DNA of 64,000 nt, taken from Salinilacustrithrix flava (lineage in GTDB: Bacteria; Actinomycetota; Acidimicrobiia; Acidimicrobiales; Salinilacustritrichaceae). Location of the stretch: positions 806,001-870,000 of the forward strand of contig NZ_CP133888.1 in the NCBI RefSeq assembly GCF_041228405.1, read 5' to 3'. Under the pieces are notes generated by a model. It was not told the DNA's origin, did no database searches, and saw only the letters and a program-made list of their open reading frames with translations. This document shows positions 23,558 to 31,900 of the stretch, piece after piece; position 1 is the first letter of the stretch; every line of letters begins with the position of its first letter. The position numbers were made by a program, and so were the translations under genes.

Positions 23558-24428
23558 GCCCGAGCGCCGGGACGGCATCGGAGGCCCGGCGCAGCGCGTC
23601 CGCCGCCTTCCGACGGCCACGGACGTGCACCGGCGCCAGCCGCCGCTGGCGCTCGTTCCAGAGCCACCACCCAACGGCGGCGCTGCCGCCCACCGCGGCC
23701 GCCACCCCGGTGCCGACCCCGATCGTGGTCGCCGACGGGAACGCCACCCGCTCGCGCAGGCGGACCCGGTGGGAGAAGCGCACGACCTCCCAGCCGGCGG
23801 TGCGGGCCAGGCGGAGCAGCTCCCGGTCGGGGTTCACGGCGATGGCGTGCCCGACCGCCGCGAGCATCGGGGCATCGGTGGCCGAGTCGGAGTAGGCGTA
23901 GGACGCGTCGAGGTCGATGCCGTCGCGCGCCGCAACCTCCTCCAGCACCCGGACCTTCTCGGGCCCGTAGCAGTACCGCTCGACCTCGCCCGTGTAGCAG
24001 CCGTGCTCGTCGAGGAACGCCCGGGTGGCGATGGCCTCGTCGGCGCCGAGGTACTGGGCCAGGGGGGCCACGATCTCCTCGGGTGAGGCCGACACGATGA
24101 ACACCTTGCGACCGGCCTCGCGGTGCATGGCCATCAGCTCGAGCGCCTCGGCGTAGACGATGGGCTCGATCACCTCGGTGATCGTCTCCCGCACGATCGC
24201 CGAGATCCGGCGCTGCTCCCAGCCCTTGGAGACCCGCAGCGCGGCGTCCCGGACCCGCTCGAGGCGGACCTCGTCGGCCCCGAGGGTGAGGTAAATCAGC
24301 TGGGCCCACAGCGCCCGCAGCAGCAGGCGCCGGGAGACCAGGCCCTCGCGACGCAGTGGGGCGCCGAACGCGACCATCGACGGACGGGCGATCACCGTCT
24401 TGTCCAGGTCGAAGAAGGCCGCTTCCAC
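23499..24428 (-). CDS. HAD-IB family phosphatase with C-terminal membrane segment
   Basis: The 309-residue protein has motif I AAFFDLDKTVIARPS (DxDKT), motif II FIVSASPEEIVAPLA and motif IV YAYSDSATDAPMLAAVGHA, all complete. The SerB-like subfamily IB members next to Tad loci (mycobacterial Rv3661 type) are of this kind. Near residues 255-285 a hydrophobic segment (TTIGVGTGVAAAVGGSAAVG) could anchor it, followed by a basic tail. GTG 24428 puts the DxD motif at the very N-terminus; a longer start is possible. It is divergent from the pilus operon. Confidence 0.85.
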   Translation of the reverse strand: MEAAFFDLDKTVIARPSMVAFGAPLRREGLVSRRLLLRALWAQLIYLTLGADEVRLERVRDAALRVSKGWEQRRISAIVRETITEVIEPIVYAEALELMAMHREAGRKVFIVSASPEEIVAPLAQYLGADEAIATRAFLDEHGCYTGEVERYCYGPEKVRVLEEVAARDGIDLDASYAYSDSATDAPMLAAVGHAIAVNPDRELLRLARTAGWEVVRFSHRVRLRERVAFPSATTIGVGTGVAAAVGGSAAVGWWLWNERQRRLAPVHVRGRRKAADALRRASDAVPALGPTRAGPSWRPTWPGTRVRR

Positions 24429-24464
24429 GGGCCGGAGCCTACGGAACGCCGCCGACGGGACCGG

Positions 24465-24493
24465 TTGCGCACCCTCGATGCCGTTGGTACGTT
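24465..24493 (+). promoter_or_regulatory. promoter of the Tad pilus operon
   Basis: TTGCGC (24465-24470) and TACGTT (24488-24493) are spaced by 17 bp. The leader of roughly 80 nt contains two stem-loops: TCCGGC/GCCGGA at 24509-24524 and GCGCTG/CAGCGC with an AACCC loop at 24551-24567. GGGGG precedes the GTG start. Confidence 0.45.
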
Positions 24494-24581
24494 CTCGGCC
24501 ACTCTCCATCCGGCGCTCGCCGGAGGAGCCCGGCTTCCCCCGCCACCGCTGCGCTGAACCCCAGCGCCCCAGGGGGATCCC

Positions 24582-25235
24582 GTGCTCACCGCCTACTGGG
24601 CCGCCAAGGGCGGCGCCGGCGCCACCGTGCTCGCCGCCGCCCACGCCCTCGTCGCCTCGACCCGTGGCGCCACCGTCGTCGTGGACCTCGACGGCGACCT
24701 GCCCGCCGCCCTCGGCGCCGACGCCACGGACCGGCCGGGTGTGGCCGAGTGGCTGCGGGCCGGGCCGGACGTGCCCGCCGACGCGCTGGACCGCCTGCTC
24801 GTCCCCGTCGCCGACGACCTCCTGCTGTTCCCCCGCGGCACCGGTCCGCTCGACGAGGGCCGCGCCGCCGTCCTCGCCCGCCTGCTCGCCGACAGCCCTC
24901 GGGAGGTGGTGGTCGACGCCGGCACCCGCCCCGACCCGGCGGCCCGGGTCGTCGTCCGCCAGGCCGACCGCAGCGTGCTCGTCACGCGAGCGTGCTACCT
25001 CGCCCTGCGCCGCCTGCACGCCGTCGGCCTGGCCCCCACCGAGGTCGCCCTCGTGCGGGAGGCCAGCCGCGCCCTCGGCCCGGCCGACATCGCCGCCGCC
25101 GTGGGGGTGCCGGTGCGCACGACCGTGGGCGTCGACCCCGGCATCGCCCGGGCGGTGGACGCCGGGCTGCTCGCCGCCCGCCTCCCCCGCAGCCTGGCCC
25201 GGGCCGCCACGACCGTCCACCGGGTGGGTCGCTGA
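24582..25235 (+). CDS. TadZ/CpaE/Ssd-like ParA-family protein of the pilus locus
   Basis: The 217-residue protein has a deviant Walker A, WAAKGGAGATVLAAAHAL, and Walker A' VVVDLDGDLPAALG, then REVVVDAGTRPDPAA. This is the MinD-like fold found in TadZ/CpaE and in mycobacterial Ssd (septum-site determining). It probably places the pilus machine in the cell or affects division. It is short, lacking the N-terminal receiver-like domain of CpaE. Stop and next start overlap as TGATG, so it is coupled to the ATPase gene. Confidence 0.82.
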   Translation: MLTAYWAAKGGAGATVLAAAHALVASTRGATVVVDLDGDLPAALGADATDRPGVAEWLRAGPDVPADALDRLLVPVADDLLLFPRGTGPLDEGRAAVLARLLADSPREVVVDAGTRPDPAARVVVRQADRSVLVTRACYLALRRLHAVGLAPTEVALVREASRALGPADIAAAVGVPVRTTVGVDPGIARAVDAGLLAARLPRSLARAATTVHRVGR

Positions 25236-26329
25236 TGGACGCGGCCGCCCTGGACCGGGCCGTCCACGACGAGGCCCTCGCCGAGGGTCGACCGGTGAGC
25301 GCCGCCGAGCTCGGCGCCCTCGTCCACCGCCACGCCCCGCTGCTCGACGCGGCGGAGGCGGACGCCGCCGTGCGACGGGTCCAGGCCCGCATGCACGGGC
25401 TCGGCGTGCTCGACGGCCTCCTCCGCGACGACACCGTCACCGACGTGCTGGTCAACGGCCCGGGGCCGGTGTGGGTCGAGCGGCACGGGCAGGTCGAGGT
25501 GACCGACGTCGTGCTGGACGAGCCCGAGGTGCGCCGCCTGGTGGAGCGCGTGGTGGCGCCCCTCGGCCTGCGCGCCGACCGACGCAACCCGCTGGTCGAC
25601 GCCCGCCTGCCGGACGGGTCCCGGGTCCACGTGGCCATGCCACCGCTGGCCGTCGACGGCCCCTACCTGACCGTGCGCCGCTTCACGGCCCGCACCCTGC
25701 CGGTGACCGACTTCGCCGCCACCGACGTCGCCGACCTCCTCGTCGCCGCGGTGCGCGACCGCCGCAACCTGGTGGTGGTCGGGGGCACGGGCGCGGGCAA
25801 GACGACGCTTCTCAACGCTCTGTGCCAGCACCTCGACCCCGGCGAGCGCGTGGTCACCGTCGAGGACGCGGCGGAGCTGCGGCTCCCGGGCGCGCACGTG
25901 GTGCGCCTCGAGAGCCGACCCGCCTCGCCCGACGGCCTGCCCGCCGTCCCCATCCGAGAGCTGGTGCGCACCGCCCTGCGCATGCGGCCCGATCGCATCG
26001 TGGTCGGCGAGGTCCGCGGCGGCGAGGCCCTCGACATGCTCCAGGCGATGAACACCGGGCACGAGGGCTCGTTGTCCACCTGCCACGCCAACGGCACGGT
26101 GCAGGCGCTGCGGCGGCTCGAGACCATGGCCCTCACCGCCGGGGTCGACCTCCCCCTGCGCGCCGTGCGCGACCAGCTCGTCTCGGCCGTGGACCTGCTG
26201 GTGCAGGTCGGCCGCGCCCCCGACGGCGCTCGCCGGGTCCTGGCGGTGGACCGCGTGGTCGACGACCCCGATGCCCGCGTCCGCACCGTGCCTCTGGTCG
26301 TCGACGGCCGACCGGTGGCGGCGCCGTGA
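25235..26329 (+). CDS. cpaF: Tad pilus assembly ATPase TadA/CpaF
   Basis: The 364-residue secretion ATPase drives Flp pilin assembly. Visible motifs are VTDVLVNGPGPVWVERHG (N-terminal domain), Walker A VGGTGAGKTT (about 181-191), Asp box TVEDAAELRL, Walker B RPDRIVVGEVRGGEA and the His box NTGHEGSLSTCHANG. The family is type II/IV secretion (CpaF clade). It is shorter than Gram-negative CpaF because the N-terminal extension is reduced. The stop overlaps tadB as GTGA. Confidence 0.92.
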   Translation: MDAAALDRAVHDEALAEGRPVSAAELGALVHRHAPLLDAAEADAAVRRVQARMHGLGVLDGLLRDDTVTDVLVNGPGPVWVERHGQVEVTDVVLDEPEVRRLVERVVAPLGLRADRRNPLVDARLPDGSRVHVAMPPLAVDGPYLTVRRFTARTLPVTDFAATDVADLLVAAVRDRRNLVVVGGTGAGKTTLLNALCQHLDPGERVVTVEDAAELRLPGAHVVRLESRPASPDGLPAVPIRELVRTALRMRPDRIVVGEVRGGEALDMLQAMNTGHEGSLSTCHANGTVQALRRLETMALTAGVDLPLRAVRDQLVSAVDLLVQVGRAPDGARRVLAVDRVVDDPDARVRTVPLVVDGRPVAAP

Positions 26330-27198
26330 GCGGCGAGGCCGGCGCGCTCGCCGCCGTCGCGACCGTGCTGGCCGCGTCGCTCGCCGCGTCCGGCGCCCAC
26401 CGATGGGCGGCAGGCGCCCGCGCCCGCCGCCGACTGCGCAAGCCGACTGCGTCCCGAGCCCTCCCGATGCCGGCGCGGGTCCGCGCGGCCTTCCGGCGCG
26501 CCGGCCTGGGTGACGAGGCCGACGGGCTGCTCCGGCTCTGGCTCACCTGCCTGACCATCACCCTCGCCGGCGCCGCGCTGGTCCCCGGTGGGCGGATCCT
26601 CCTCGCCGTCGGCGTCGTCGCGGGCCCAGGTTGCCTGCTCCTCGCGGGCGGACGCGAGGCCCGGCGGCGCGCCACGCAGCTGCCCGAGGCGCTCGACGCC
26701 GTGGCCGCCGGGCTGCGCGGCGGGCTCGCGCTGCCGGCTGCGATCGCCGGGGCGGCGTCCGTCGGCGCCCCGGTCGGCGACGAGCTGGCCGCGATGGTCC
26801 GCGACGTGGACGCCGGACGTCCGCTGGACGAGGCCGTCGATCGCTGGCGGGCGACGGCCGCCGGCGATCCGCACACCGCGCTGGCCGCAGCCGCCCTCAC
26901 GGTGGCGGCCGGGGTGGGGGGCCCGGGCGCCCGGGCCGTCGACGGGGCGGCCGCCAGCCTGCGGGAGCGCCTGGACAGCGACGCCGAGACCGCGGCGCTC
27001 GCCACCCAGGGACGGGCGTCCGCAGCCGTGCTCACGCTCGCCCCCATCGGGTTCGCCTTCCTGCTCACCTCGCTCGATCCGGCGGCCGGCCGGTTCCTCC
27101 TCGGCACCCCCATCGGCTGGCTCTGCATCGCTCTCGGGCTGGGCCTCGACGGCGCCGGCGCGTGGTGGATGGCCCGGCTGGTCAGGCGGGCCCGATGA
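26326..27198 (+). CDS. tadB: Tad pilus inner-membrane platform protein TadB-like
   Basis: The 290-residue protein has two N-terminal hydrophobic segments (LAAVATVLAASLAASGA; LLRLWLTCLTITLAGAALVPGG). A T2SF/GspF domain core (EALDAVAAGLRGGLALPAAIAG, ELAAMVRDVDAGRPLDEAVDRW) and two C-terminal segments follow. The GspF-like layout and position after cpaF identify it as TadB. GTG 26326 overlaps the previous TGA, and the end overlaps tadC as ATGA. Confidence 0.85.
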   Translation: MSGEAGALAAVATVLAASLAASGAHRWAAGARARRRLRKPTASRALPMPARVRAAFRRAGLGDEADGLLRLWLTCLTITLAGAALVPGGRILLAVGVVAGPGCLLLAGGREARRRATQLPEALDAVAAGLRGGLALPAAIAGAASVGAPVGDELAAMVRDVDAGRPLDEAVDRWRATAAGDPHTALAAAALTVAAGVGGPGARAVDGAAASLRERLDSDAETAALATQGRASAAVLTLAPIGFAFLLTSLDPAAGRFLLGTPIGWLCIALGLGLDGAGAWWMARLVRRAR

Positions 27199-27836
27199 GG
27201 GCGCTGCTCGCCGGCGGGTGCGCGGCCGGGGTCGTCCTCGCCCTCCTCCACCGGCCGCGCGTCCCGGCCCGGCTGGTCCGCCCCCGCCGGGAGCGCTGCG
27301 CCGTGCGGTGGCCGCGGCCGAGCCGGTTGCGAGCGGTGCGCGACGGCATCGACGAGGCCCAGGTGGCGCGCGACCTCCCCGATCTCGTCGACCTGCTCGC
27401 TCTCGCCGTCGGCGCCGGGCTGTCGGTGCCGGCGGCGCTCCCCGTCGTCGCGCCGGTCGCGCCGGCCGCGCTCCGATCCGACCTCGGGTCCGTGGTGTCC
27501 GCCATCGCCGGCGGCCGGCCCTCCGACGAGGCGGTCGCCCAGCTCGCCACCCGGTGGGGGCCGCCGGCCCGGCCGCTCGTCCACGCCATCGCCGACCACC
27601 TCCGCTACGGCACGCCCGTGCTGCCGGCGCTCGAACGTGTCGGAGCCGAAGCCCGGACCCGCCGGCGGCGAGCCGCCGAGATCCGGGCCCGCAGGCTGCC
27701 GGTCCTGCTCCTCTTCCCGCTCGTGCTGTGCACCCTGCCGGCGTTCGGCCTGCTCACGGTCGCGCCGCTCGTGGCGGGCACGTTCGACTCCCTCCGCGGG
27801 GGTCACCTCGAGGCTCCGGCCTCCCTCGCTCCCTGA
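27195..27836 (+). CDS. tadC: Tad pilus platform protein TadC-like
   Basis: The 213-residue protein is the second GspF-type platform component: DLPDLVDLLALAVGAGLSVPAALP, RWGPPARPLVHAIADHLRYG and a hydrophobic end LLLFPLVLCTLPAFGLLTVAPLV. It is shorter than Gram-negative TadC, as is normal in actinobacteria. ATG 27195 overlaps the tadB stop. The pilin gene begins 16 bp later with its own AGGAG. Confidence 0.82.
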   Translation: MRALLAGGCAAGVVLALLHRPRVPARLVRPRRERCAVRWPRPSRLRAVRDGIDEAQVARDLPDLVDLLALAVGAGLSVPAALPVVAPVAPAALRSDLGSVVSAIAGGRPSDEAVAQLATRWGPPARPLVHAIADHLRYGTPVLPALERVGAEARTRRRRAAEIRARRLPVLLLFPLVLCTLPAFGLLTVAPLVAGTFDSLRGGHLEAPASLAP

Positions 27837-27852
27837 ACGTCAGGAGTCCTCC

Positions 27853-28101
27853 ATGCATCCCTCCTTCCTCGTGCTCCAGCTGCACGTGGCCACCGCGATC
27901 GGCGCCCTCGCCGCTCGCGCCCACGACGTGCTGGCCCGCGCCGGTGCGGGCCGCGAGCGCGGCCAGTCCACCGCCGAGTACGCCCTCGTGCTGCTCGGCG
28001 CGGCGACGGTGGCCATCGTCTTCCTGGCCTGGGCCGGCCGGACGAGCCGCATCGGCAAGCTCTTCGACGCCGTGCTCGACACGGTGATCGGCAAGGTGTG
28101 A
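27853..28101 (+). CDS. Flp-type pilin (DUF4244-like), 82 aa
   Basis: The hydrophobic helix begins after a prepilin-type site RGQSTAEYALVLLGAATVAI: Gly, four residues, then Glu-Tyr at +5, the Flp rule. The preceding leader of about 37 residues is long, as in DUF4244 proteins. The mature peptide would be about 45 residues and form the pilus fibre. AGGAG precedes ATG 27853. No prepilin peptidase gene lies nearby, so processing must use an enzyme encoded elsewhere. Confidence 0.82.
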   Translation: MHPSFLVLQLHVATAIGALAARAHDVLARAGAGRERGQSTAEYALVLLGAATVAIVFLAWAGRTSRIGKLFDAVLDTVIGKV

Positions 28102-28496
28102 CCGGCGCGTCCTGCTCGACCCGGCCTGGTCCCGGTGCCCGTCACCGGGGCCAGGCCACCGTCGAGCTCGCCCTCGGTCTGCCCGTCGTGTGCATCGGCG
28201 TGCTCCTGGTCCTGCAGCTCGCCCTGGTCGGGCGCGACGCCGTGCTCGTCACCCATGCGGCCCGGGAAGCGGCCCGGGCCGCGGCGGTGGATCCGACGGG
28301 CCCGTCCGCTCGCGCCGGGGCCGTCGCCGCGTCCTCGACCCTCGATCCCACCCGGCTCGACGTCCGGCTGCGGCGCAGCGGCGGGCGGGTCACCGCCGCG
28401 GTCGCCTACCGGTCGCGCACGGAGCTTCCCATCGTCGGCACCCTCATCCCGGATCCGGCGCTGCACGCCGAGGTGACGATGCTGGAGGAGGGCTGA
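28098..28496 (+). CDS. tadE: TadE-like minor pseudopilin
   Basis: The 132-residue protein has a prepilin-like motif RGQATVELALGLPVVCIG (G-QATVE) and one membrane helix of about 22 residues. The extracytoplasmic beta-rich domain includes THAAREAARAAAVDP, a typical TadE sequence (..REAARAA). GTG 28098 overlaps the pilin stop as GTGA. Only one TadE/TadF-like gene is present where many loci have two. It ends the pilus operon; about 140 bp of non-coding DNA follow. Confidence 0.85.
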   Translation: MTGASCSTRPGPGARHRGQATVELALGLPVVCIGVLLVLQLALVGRDAVLVTHAAREAARAAAVDPTGPSARAGAVAASSTLDPTRLDVRLRRSGGRVTAAVAYRSRTELPIVGTLIPDPALHAEVTMLEEG

Positions 28497-28636
28497 GCCC
28501 ACCCGCCTCCGGCACCAACAGGGGCGCGGCCCCCGAGGGCAGGAGTTCCCCACGACCGGGGCGAACACTCGGGGGACCGAGCCAGATCAGACCGCAGACC
28601 GCCGGCGCGCCCGACGCGTCCGCCATGGAGACCGTC

Positions 28637-29848
28637 ATGAACGTCCGACGAACGATGGGGATCACCGCACTTGCGGCCGCCGCCGCAGGCCTGGTCTTCG
28701 TGCCGGGTGCCGGTGCGCAGGAGGCGGGCCCCGCCTACGCAGGCTCGTCTTCAGGCGAGGCCCTGAACCTGTCGCTGTTCGGCCAGGGCCTCACCGCCGG
28801 CACCACGCTCGCCGAGGTCGCTCCTGGCTCCGGCACCGCCAAGGGCGCCGGGCTCGCCACGCCGCTGTTCGAGGCCGGCGTCACCTCCGCCTCGGCGACC
28901 GAGCCCGGCTCGGCCGAGGAGACCTGCGAGGGGCCGCTCGAGCAGGTCCCCGGGCTCAGCATCGCGCTGGCCTGCAGCTCGTCCCTCGTCACGATGGACG
29001 AGGCCTCCGCCACCGCAGCGGCCACCGGCCGGGTCGGCGCCATCACCCTGAACCCGGTCGCCCCCATCCTCGACACCCCGCTGTCCGAGGTGGTCGGCCC
29101 CGCCGAAGACGGCGTAGACCAGCTCCTCGGCGGCCTGCAGCCCGTGCTCGGACCCATCGACGACGCCAGCGACCTCGGCCTCGAGGACACCCTCGGTGAG
29201 CTGTTCGGGCGGCTCTTCGACGGCGCCGACCTCGTCACGGTCACCGTGGGCGACACCGCCTCCACCACCACCGCCGACGCCGCCACCCTGACGACCTCCT
29301 GCGCCGCCGAGGGCGCCCGGGTCGACGTACTCAGCATCCTCGACGGGCCCCCGCTCATCTCGGTCGTCGTCGGCCAGGCCGGCTCCGCCGTGGACGTCGA
29401 CCGGGGCACCGGCGCCGGCACGCCCACGGTCACCCCGGCCCTGGTCACCGTCGAGTCGGCCACCCTCGGGGGCACGCCGATCACCGTGCCGGTCGGTCAG
29501 ACCCTCGAGATCCCGCTGCCCGAGCCGCTCGGCCCGTCGTTCATCCGGGTCGCCGACGGCACCACGGGCACGAACGAGGACGGCTCCACCTTCGCCACGG
29601 CCGACGCCGTGAGCCTGGACCTGCTCAACGGCGAGGCCCTCATGGGCGGCGTCGAGCTCGAGCTGGCCGGCTGCACCTCCGTCGCCGGTGCCGAGGTGCT
29701 CCCCGAGACCACGACGACCACCCCGGCGGCCACCGCCCAGCTGCCCACCACCGGCTCCGACGACGCCAGCACCCTCGCCCTGGCCGGCATCGCCGGTCTC
29801 GCCGGCCTCGGCCTGGCGCTCCTGCGCCGCTCGGGCGACCCCGCCTGA
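28637..29848 (+). CDS. LPxTG-anchored secreted protein with long non-catalytic body
   Basis: The 403-residue protein has a signal peptide (RRTMGITALAAAAAGLVFVPGAGAQ). The body is low in Lys and Trp and rich in Ala, Gly, Thr and Ser, with two or three Cys pairs. The wall-sorting signal is LPTTGSDDAS, hydrophobic LALAGIAGLAGLGLALL and RRSGD. ATG 28637 is preferred to ATG 28625 because GGAG at 28628-28631 is suitably spaced. The sortase gene starts 92 bp later, so the two are probably enzyme and substrate. The body matches no family I know. Confidence 0.85.
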   Translation: MNVRRTMGITALAAAAAGLVFVPGAGAQEAGPAYAGSSSGEALNLSLFGQGLTAGTTLAEVAPGSGTAKGAGLATPLFEAGVTSASATEPGSAEETCEGPLEQVPGLSIALACSSSLVTMDEASATAAATGRVGAITLNPVAPILDTPLSEVVGPAEDGVDQLLGGLQPVLGPIDDASDLGLEDTLGELFGRLFDGADLVTVTVGDTASTTTADAATLTTSCAAEGARVDVLSILDGPPLISVVVGQAGSAVDVDRGTGAGTPTVTPALVTVESATLGGTPITVPVGQTLEIPLPEPLGPSFIRVADGTTGTNEDGSTFATADAVSLDLLNGEALMGGVELELAGCTSVAGAEVLPETTTTTPAATAQLPTTGSDDASTLALAGIAGLAGLGLALLRRSGDPA

Positions 29849-29881
29849 GGATCTGCTCTCCGCCTGCTGACGCACCCCGTC

Positions 29882-29908
29882 GCCGGCGCCGCCACCAGCG
29901 GCGCCGGC
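29882..29908 (+). terminator. strong hairpin between the LPxTG gene and the sortase gene
   Basis: GCCGGCGCCGC (29882-29892) pairs perfectly with GCGGCGCCGGC (29898-29908) across a 5-nt loop, 33 bp after the LPxTG stop. There is no T-run, as is common in high-GC actinobacteria. Confidence 0.6.
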
Positions 29909-29922
29909 CGGGGATGCCTCGA

Positions 29923-29928
29923 TAGGGT
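29923..29928 (+). promoter_or_regulatory. -10 hexamer TAGGGT before the sortase gene
   Basis: TAGGGT ends 12 nt before ATG 29941, consistent with a very short leader. The same hexamer serves the ferritin-like operon and the gene at 44571. Confidence 0.45.
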
Positions 29929-29940
29929 TTCCCGACCGCC

Positions 29941-30726
29941 ATGCTCCCCCTCGCCGCCCTTGCGCTCATCTTCGTGATCGGCACCGGCAGCGTCGTGCTG
30001 ACCCTGCGGATCCAGCGGGTCGAGCAGCGCTCGCTGACCCAGCCGGCACCGGCCCCTGCTCCGCCGACCACCACGGCGGCCGCGGGCCGAGCCCCGGAGA
30101 ACGTGGTCGAGCGACTCGCCGTGGCCCTCAAGCGACGTCGCATCTCGCGCGTCGCCCTGTCCCTGCTGTCGATCGCGCTGCTGGTCGGAGCGGCGGGGAT
30201 GATCGGCTACCCCTTCTACACGAACCTCTACCAGGACCGGCTGCAGTCCCAGCTCGACCGCCAGCTCGCCAGCCCCGACCTCCGTGCCGCCTACGTCGAG
30301 CGCCAGGTCGACGTCGGCGACAGCCTGACCCGCATCAAGATCCCCCGCATCGACGTCGACACCGTCGTGGTCGAGGGCACCACGGCCAGCGCGCTGCGCG
30401 CCGGCGCCGGGCACTACCCGAGCACCCCACTGCCGTGCGAGGTCGGCAACGTCGCCATCGCCGGGCACCGCACCACCTACGGCAAGCCGTTCCACGCCCT
30501 CGACGTGCTCGAACCGGGTGATCGGATCACCCTCGAGACGCCGATCGGGTCGTGCACCTACGAGGTCGAGCGGTCGTGGATCACCGAGCCGACGGACGTC
30601 GGCGTGGTCGAGAACACCCCCGGCGAGGCTCGGCTCACGCTGACCACCTGCCACCCGAAGGGCTCGGCCCGCCAGCGTCTCATCCTCACCGCCACCATGG
30701 TCAGCGCCGAGGCCTTCGATGCCTGA
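29941..30726 (+). CDS. class E sortase
   Basis: Sortases cleave LPxTG-like signals and attach proteins to the cell wall. The 261-residue membrane protein has two hydrophobic segments (residues about 2-20 and 72-92). The catalytic residues are His176 (AIAGHRTTYGKPFHAL), Cys237 (LTTCHPKGSARQRL) and Arg245. TTYGKPF and TLTTCHPKGSARQRL are class E hallmarks. It overlaps the Fn3-like gene by 8 bp, so the two are co-expressed, and it follows a likely substrate. Confidence 0.92.
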   Translation: MLPLAALALIFVIGTGSVVLTLRIQRVEQRSLTQPAPAPAPPTTTAAAGRAPENVVERLAVALKRRRISRVALSLLSIALLVGAAGMIGYPFYTNLYQDRLQSQLDRQLASPDLRAAYVERQVDVGDSLTRIKIPRIDVDTVVVEGTTASALRAGAGHYPSTPLPCEVGNVAIAGHRTTYGKPFHALDVLEPGDRITLETPIGSCTYEVERSWITEPTDVGVVENTPGEARLTLTTCHPKGSARQRLILTATMVSAEAFDA

Positions 30727-31900
30727 GCGCACACCCGGCGCCCGCGTCCTCGGCGCGCTCGCCGCCGGCCTCCTCGTCGGCGTCCTCGCCGCGCCCGGCG
30801 CCGTGGCCCAGACCGACGAGGTGCCGGTGGACCCGGACGACCAGCCCGAGCAGCACCCACCGGGGTCGTGGGACGGATCGAGCTTCGACGAGCCCTTCCA
30901 CGAGGACGACGTCACGCTTCGCCGCGCGTCGGTCGACGTCAGCGGCACGTTGCGGTACCGCAAGACCGGTCCCGCGGACTTCATCGACGAGGTCGAGGTC
31001 CGCGTCGTGGACGACCCCGGCGACGAGCACACCCCCGGCGAGGCGTGCGCGCTGCCCGCGCCGGTCACCATCGAGGGCGACGGCCCCCGGCCCGGCTGGG
31101 ACGCCGAGCAGCGCTTCGAGGCCCTCGATGTCGTGATCCCCTGCAACGGCCGGTACCTCGTCCAGGCCGAGGGCAGCCTCGAGGATCCCGATGCCCCGCC
31201 GCACACCATGGAGCGCTCGTTCGTCGTGGCCGTCCTGCCGGAGTCCGTCACCGGCCTCGACGTCGCCCTCGACCGTGAGGCGCGTTCCGTCGCCGTCACC
31301 TTCCAGCCCCTCGACCCGGCCGACGTCGCGCCCGATGCGATCGGCTACGTGCTGGAGCGGCGCGGCCCCGCCGGCGGCGCCTTCGACGACGTCGCCTCCA
31401 CCGGGCTCGACGGCGAACCCCGCTTCGTCGACCCGCTCACCGACGCGCCGGCCGGCGCCTACACCTACCGGGTCCGCTCGGTGCGGGGCGGTGCCGACGG
31501 CGACGTCCGCTCGAGCATCATCCACACCGAGTCCGCCACGGTCAGCATCGAGGGCGACCCGACCACCGCGACGTCGGCACCCACCACCACGGCGCGGCGC
31601 TCCGGTGCGATCGGTGGCTCGAACGGACGGGGGCCCGCGGTGACCCGGCCGTCGTCGACGCCCCGCCTCACCACACCGACCACGCTCGACACCGGCTTCG
31701 AGGACACCATCGACTACGGCGAGGTCCCCGAGACCACCACCAGCGAGGAGCTGGCCGGCGACGAGCCGGTCGCCGGGCAGTCGATCGTGCAGGACGAGGC
31801 CGACGGCGTCGACGTCGCCGTCCCGGCCGCCGGCGCCCTGGTGCTGCTCGGCTGGGCCGGCCACATCATCTACCTCAACCGGCTCGCCAAGCTGCTGTAG
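30719..31900 (+). CDS. secreted surface protein with Fn3-like domain and C-terminal membrane anchor
   Basis: The 393-residue protein has a signal peptide (GARVLGALAAGLLVGVLAAPG, cleaved near AVAQ) and a beta-rich region with a Cys pair (GEACALP, VVIPCNGRY). A fibronectin-III-like unit follows (VTFQPLDPADVAPDAIGYVL, AGAYTYRVRSVRGG). A Thr/Pro-rich stalk and a C-terminal hydrophobic segment (AAGALVLLGWAGHIIYLNRL) complete it. The start overlaps the sortase end. Its 3' end overlaps the convergent helicase gene by 26 bp. It is probably a surface partner of the sortase; no enzyme motif is visible. Confidence 0.78.
   Translation: MPERTPGARVLGALAAGLLVGVLAAPGAVAQTDEVPVDPDDQPEQHPPGSWDGSSFDEPFHEDDVTLRRASVDVSGTLRYRKTGPADFIDEVEVRVVDDPGDEHTPGEACALPAPVTIEGDGPRPGWDAEQRFEALDVVIPCNGRYLVQAEGSLEDPDAPPHTMERSFVVAVLPESVTGLDVALDREARSVAVTFQPLDPADVAPDAIGYVLERRGPAGGAFDDVASTGLDGEPRFVDPLTDAPAGAYTYRVRSVRGGADGDVRSSIIHTESATVSIEGDPTTATSAPTTTARRSGAIGGSNGRGPAVTRPSSTPRLTTPTTLDTGFEDTIDYGEVPETTTSEELAGDEPVAGQSIVQDEADGVDVAVPAAGALVLLGWAGHIIYLNRLAKLL

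Noticed and set aside
23271..24428. Selenoprotein gene beside tRNA-Sec
   Set aside because: The neighbouring genes are complete without UGA read-through; no in-frame TGA within a recognisable domain was found in the window.
24494..24581. 6C-type small RNA in the HAD-IB/Tad gap, by analogy with mycobacteria
   Set aside because: The two stem-loops have loops GCTC and AACCC, not the runs of six or more C that define that family.
30719..31900. Second LPxTG substrate
   Set aside because: The C-terminal hydrophobic segment has no LPxTG-like motif before it, so it is read as a plain membrane anchor.
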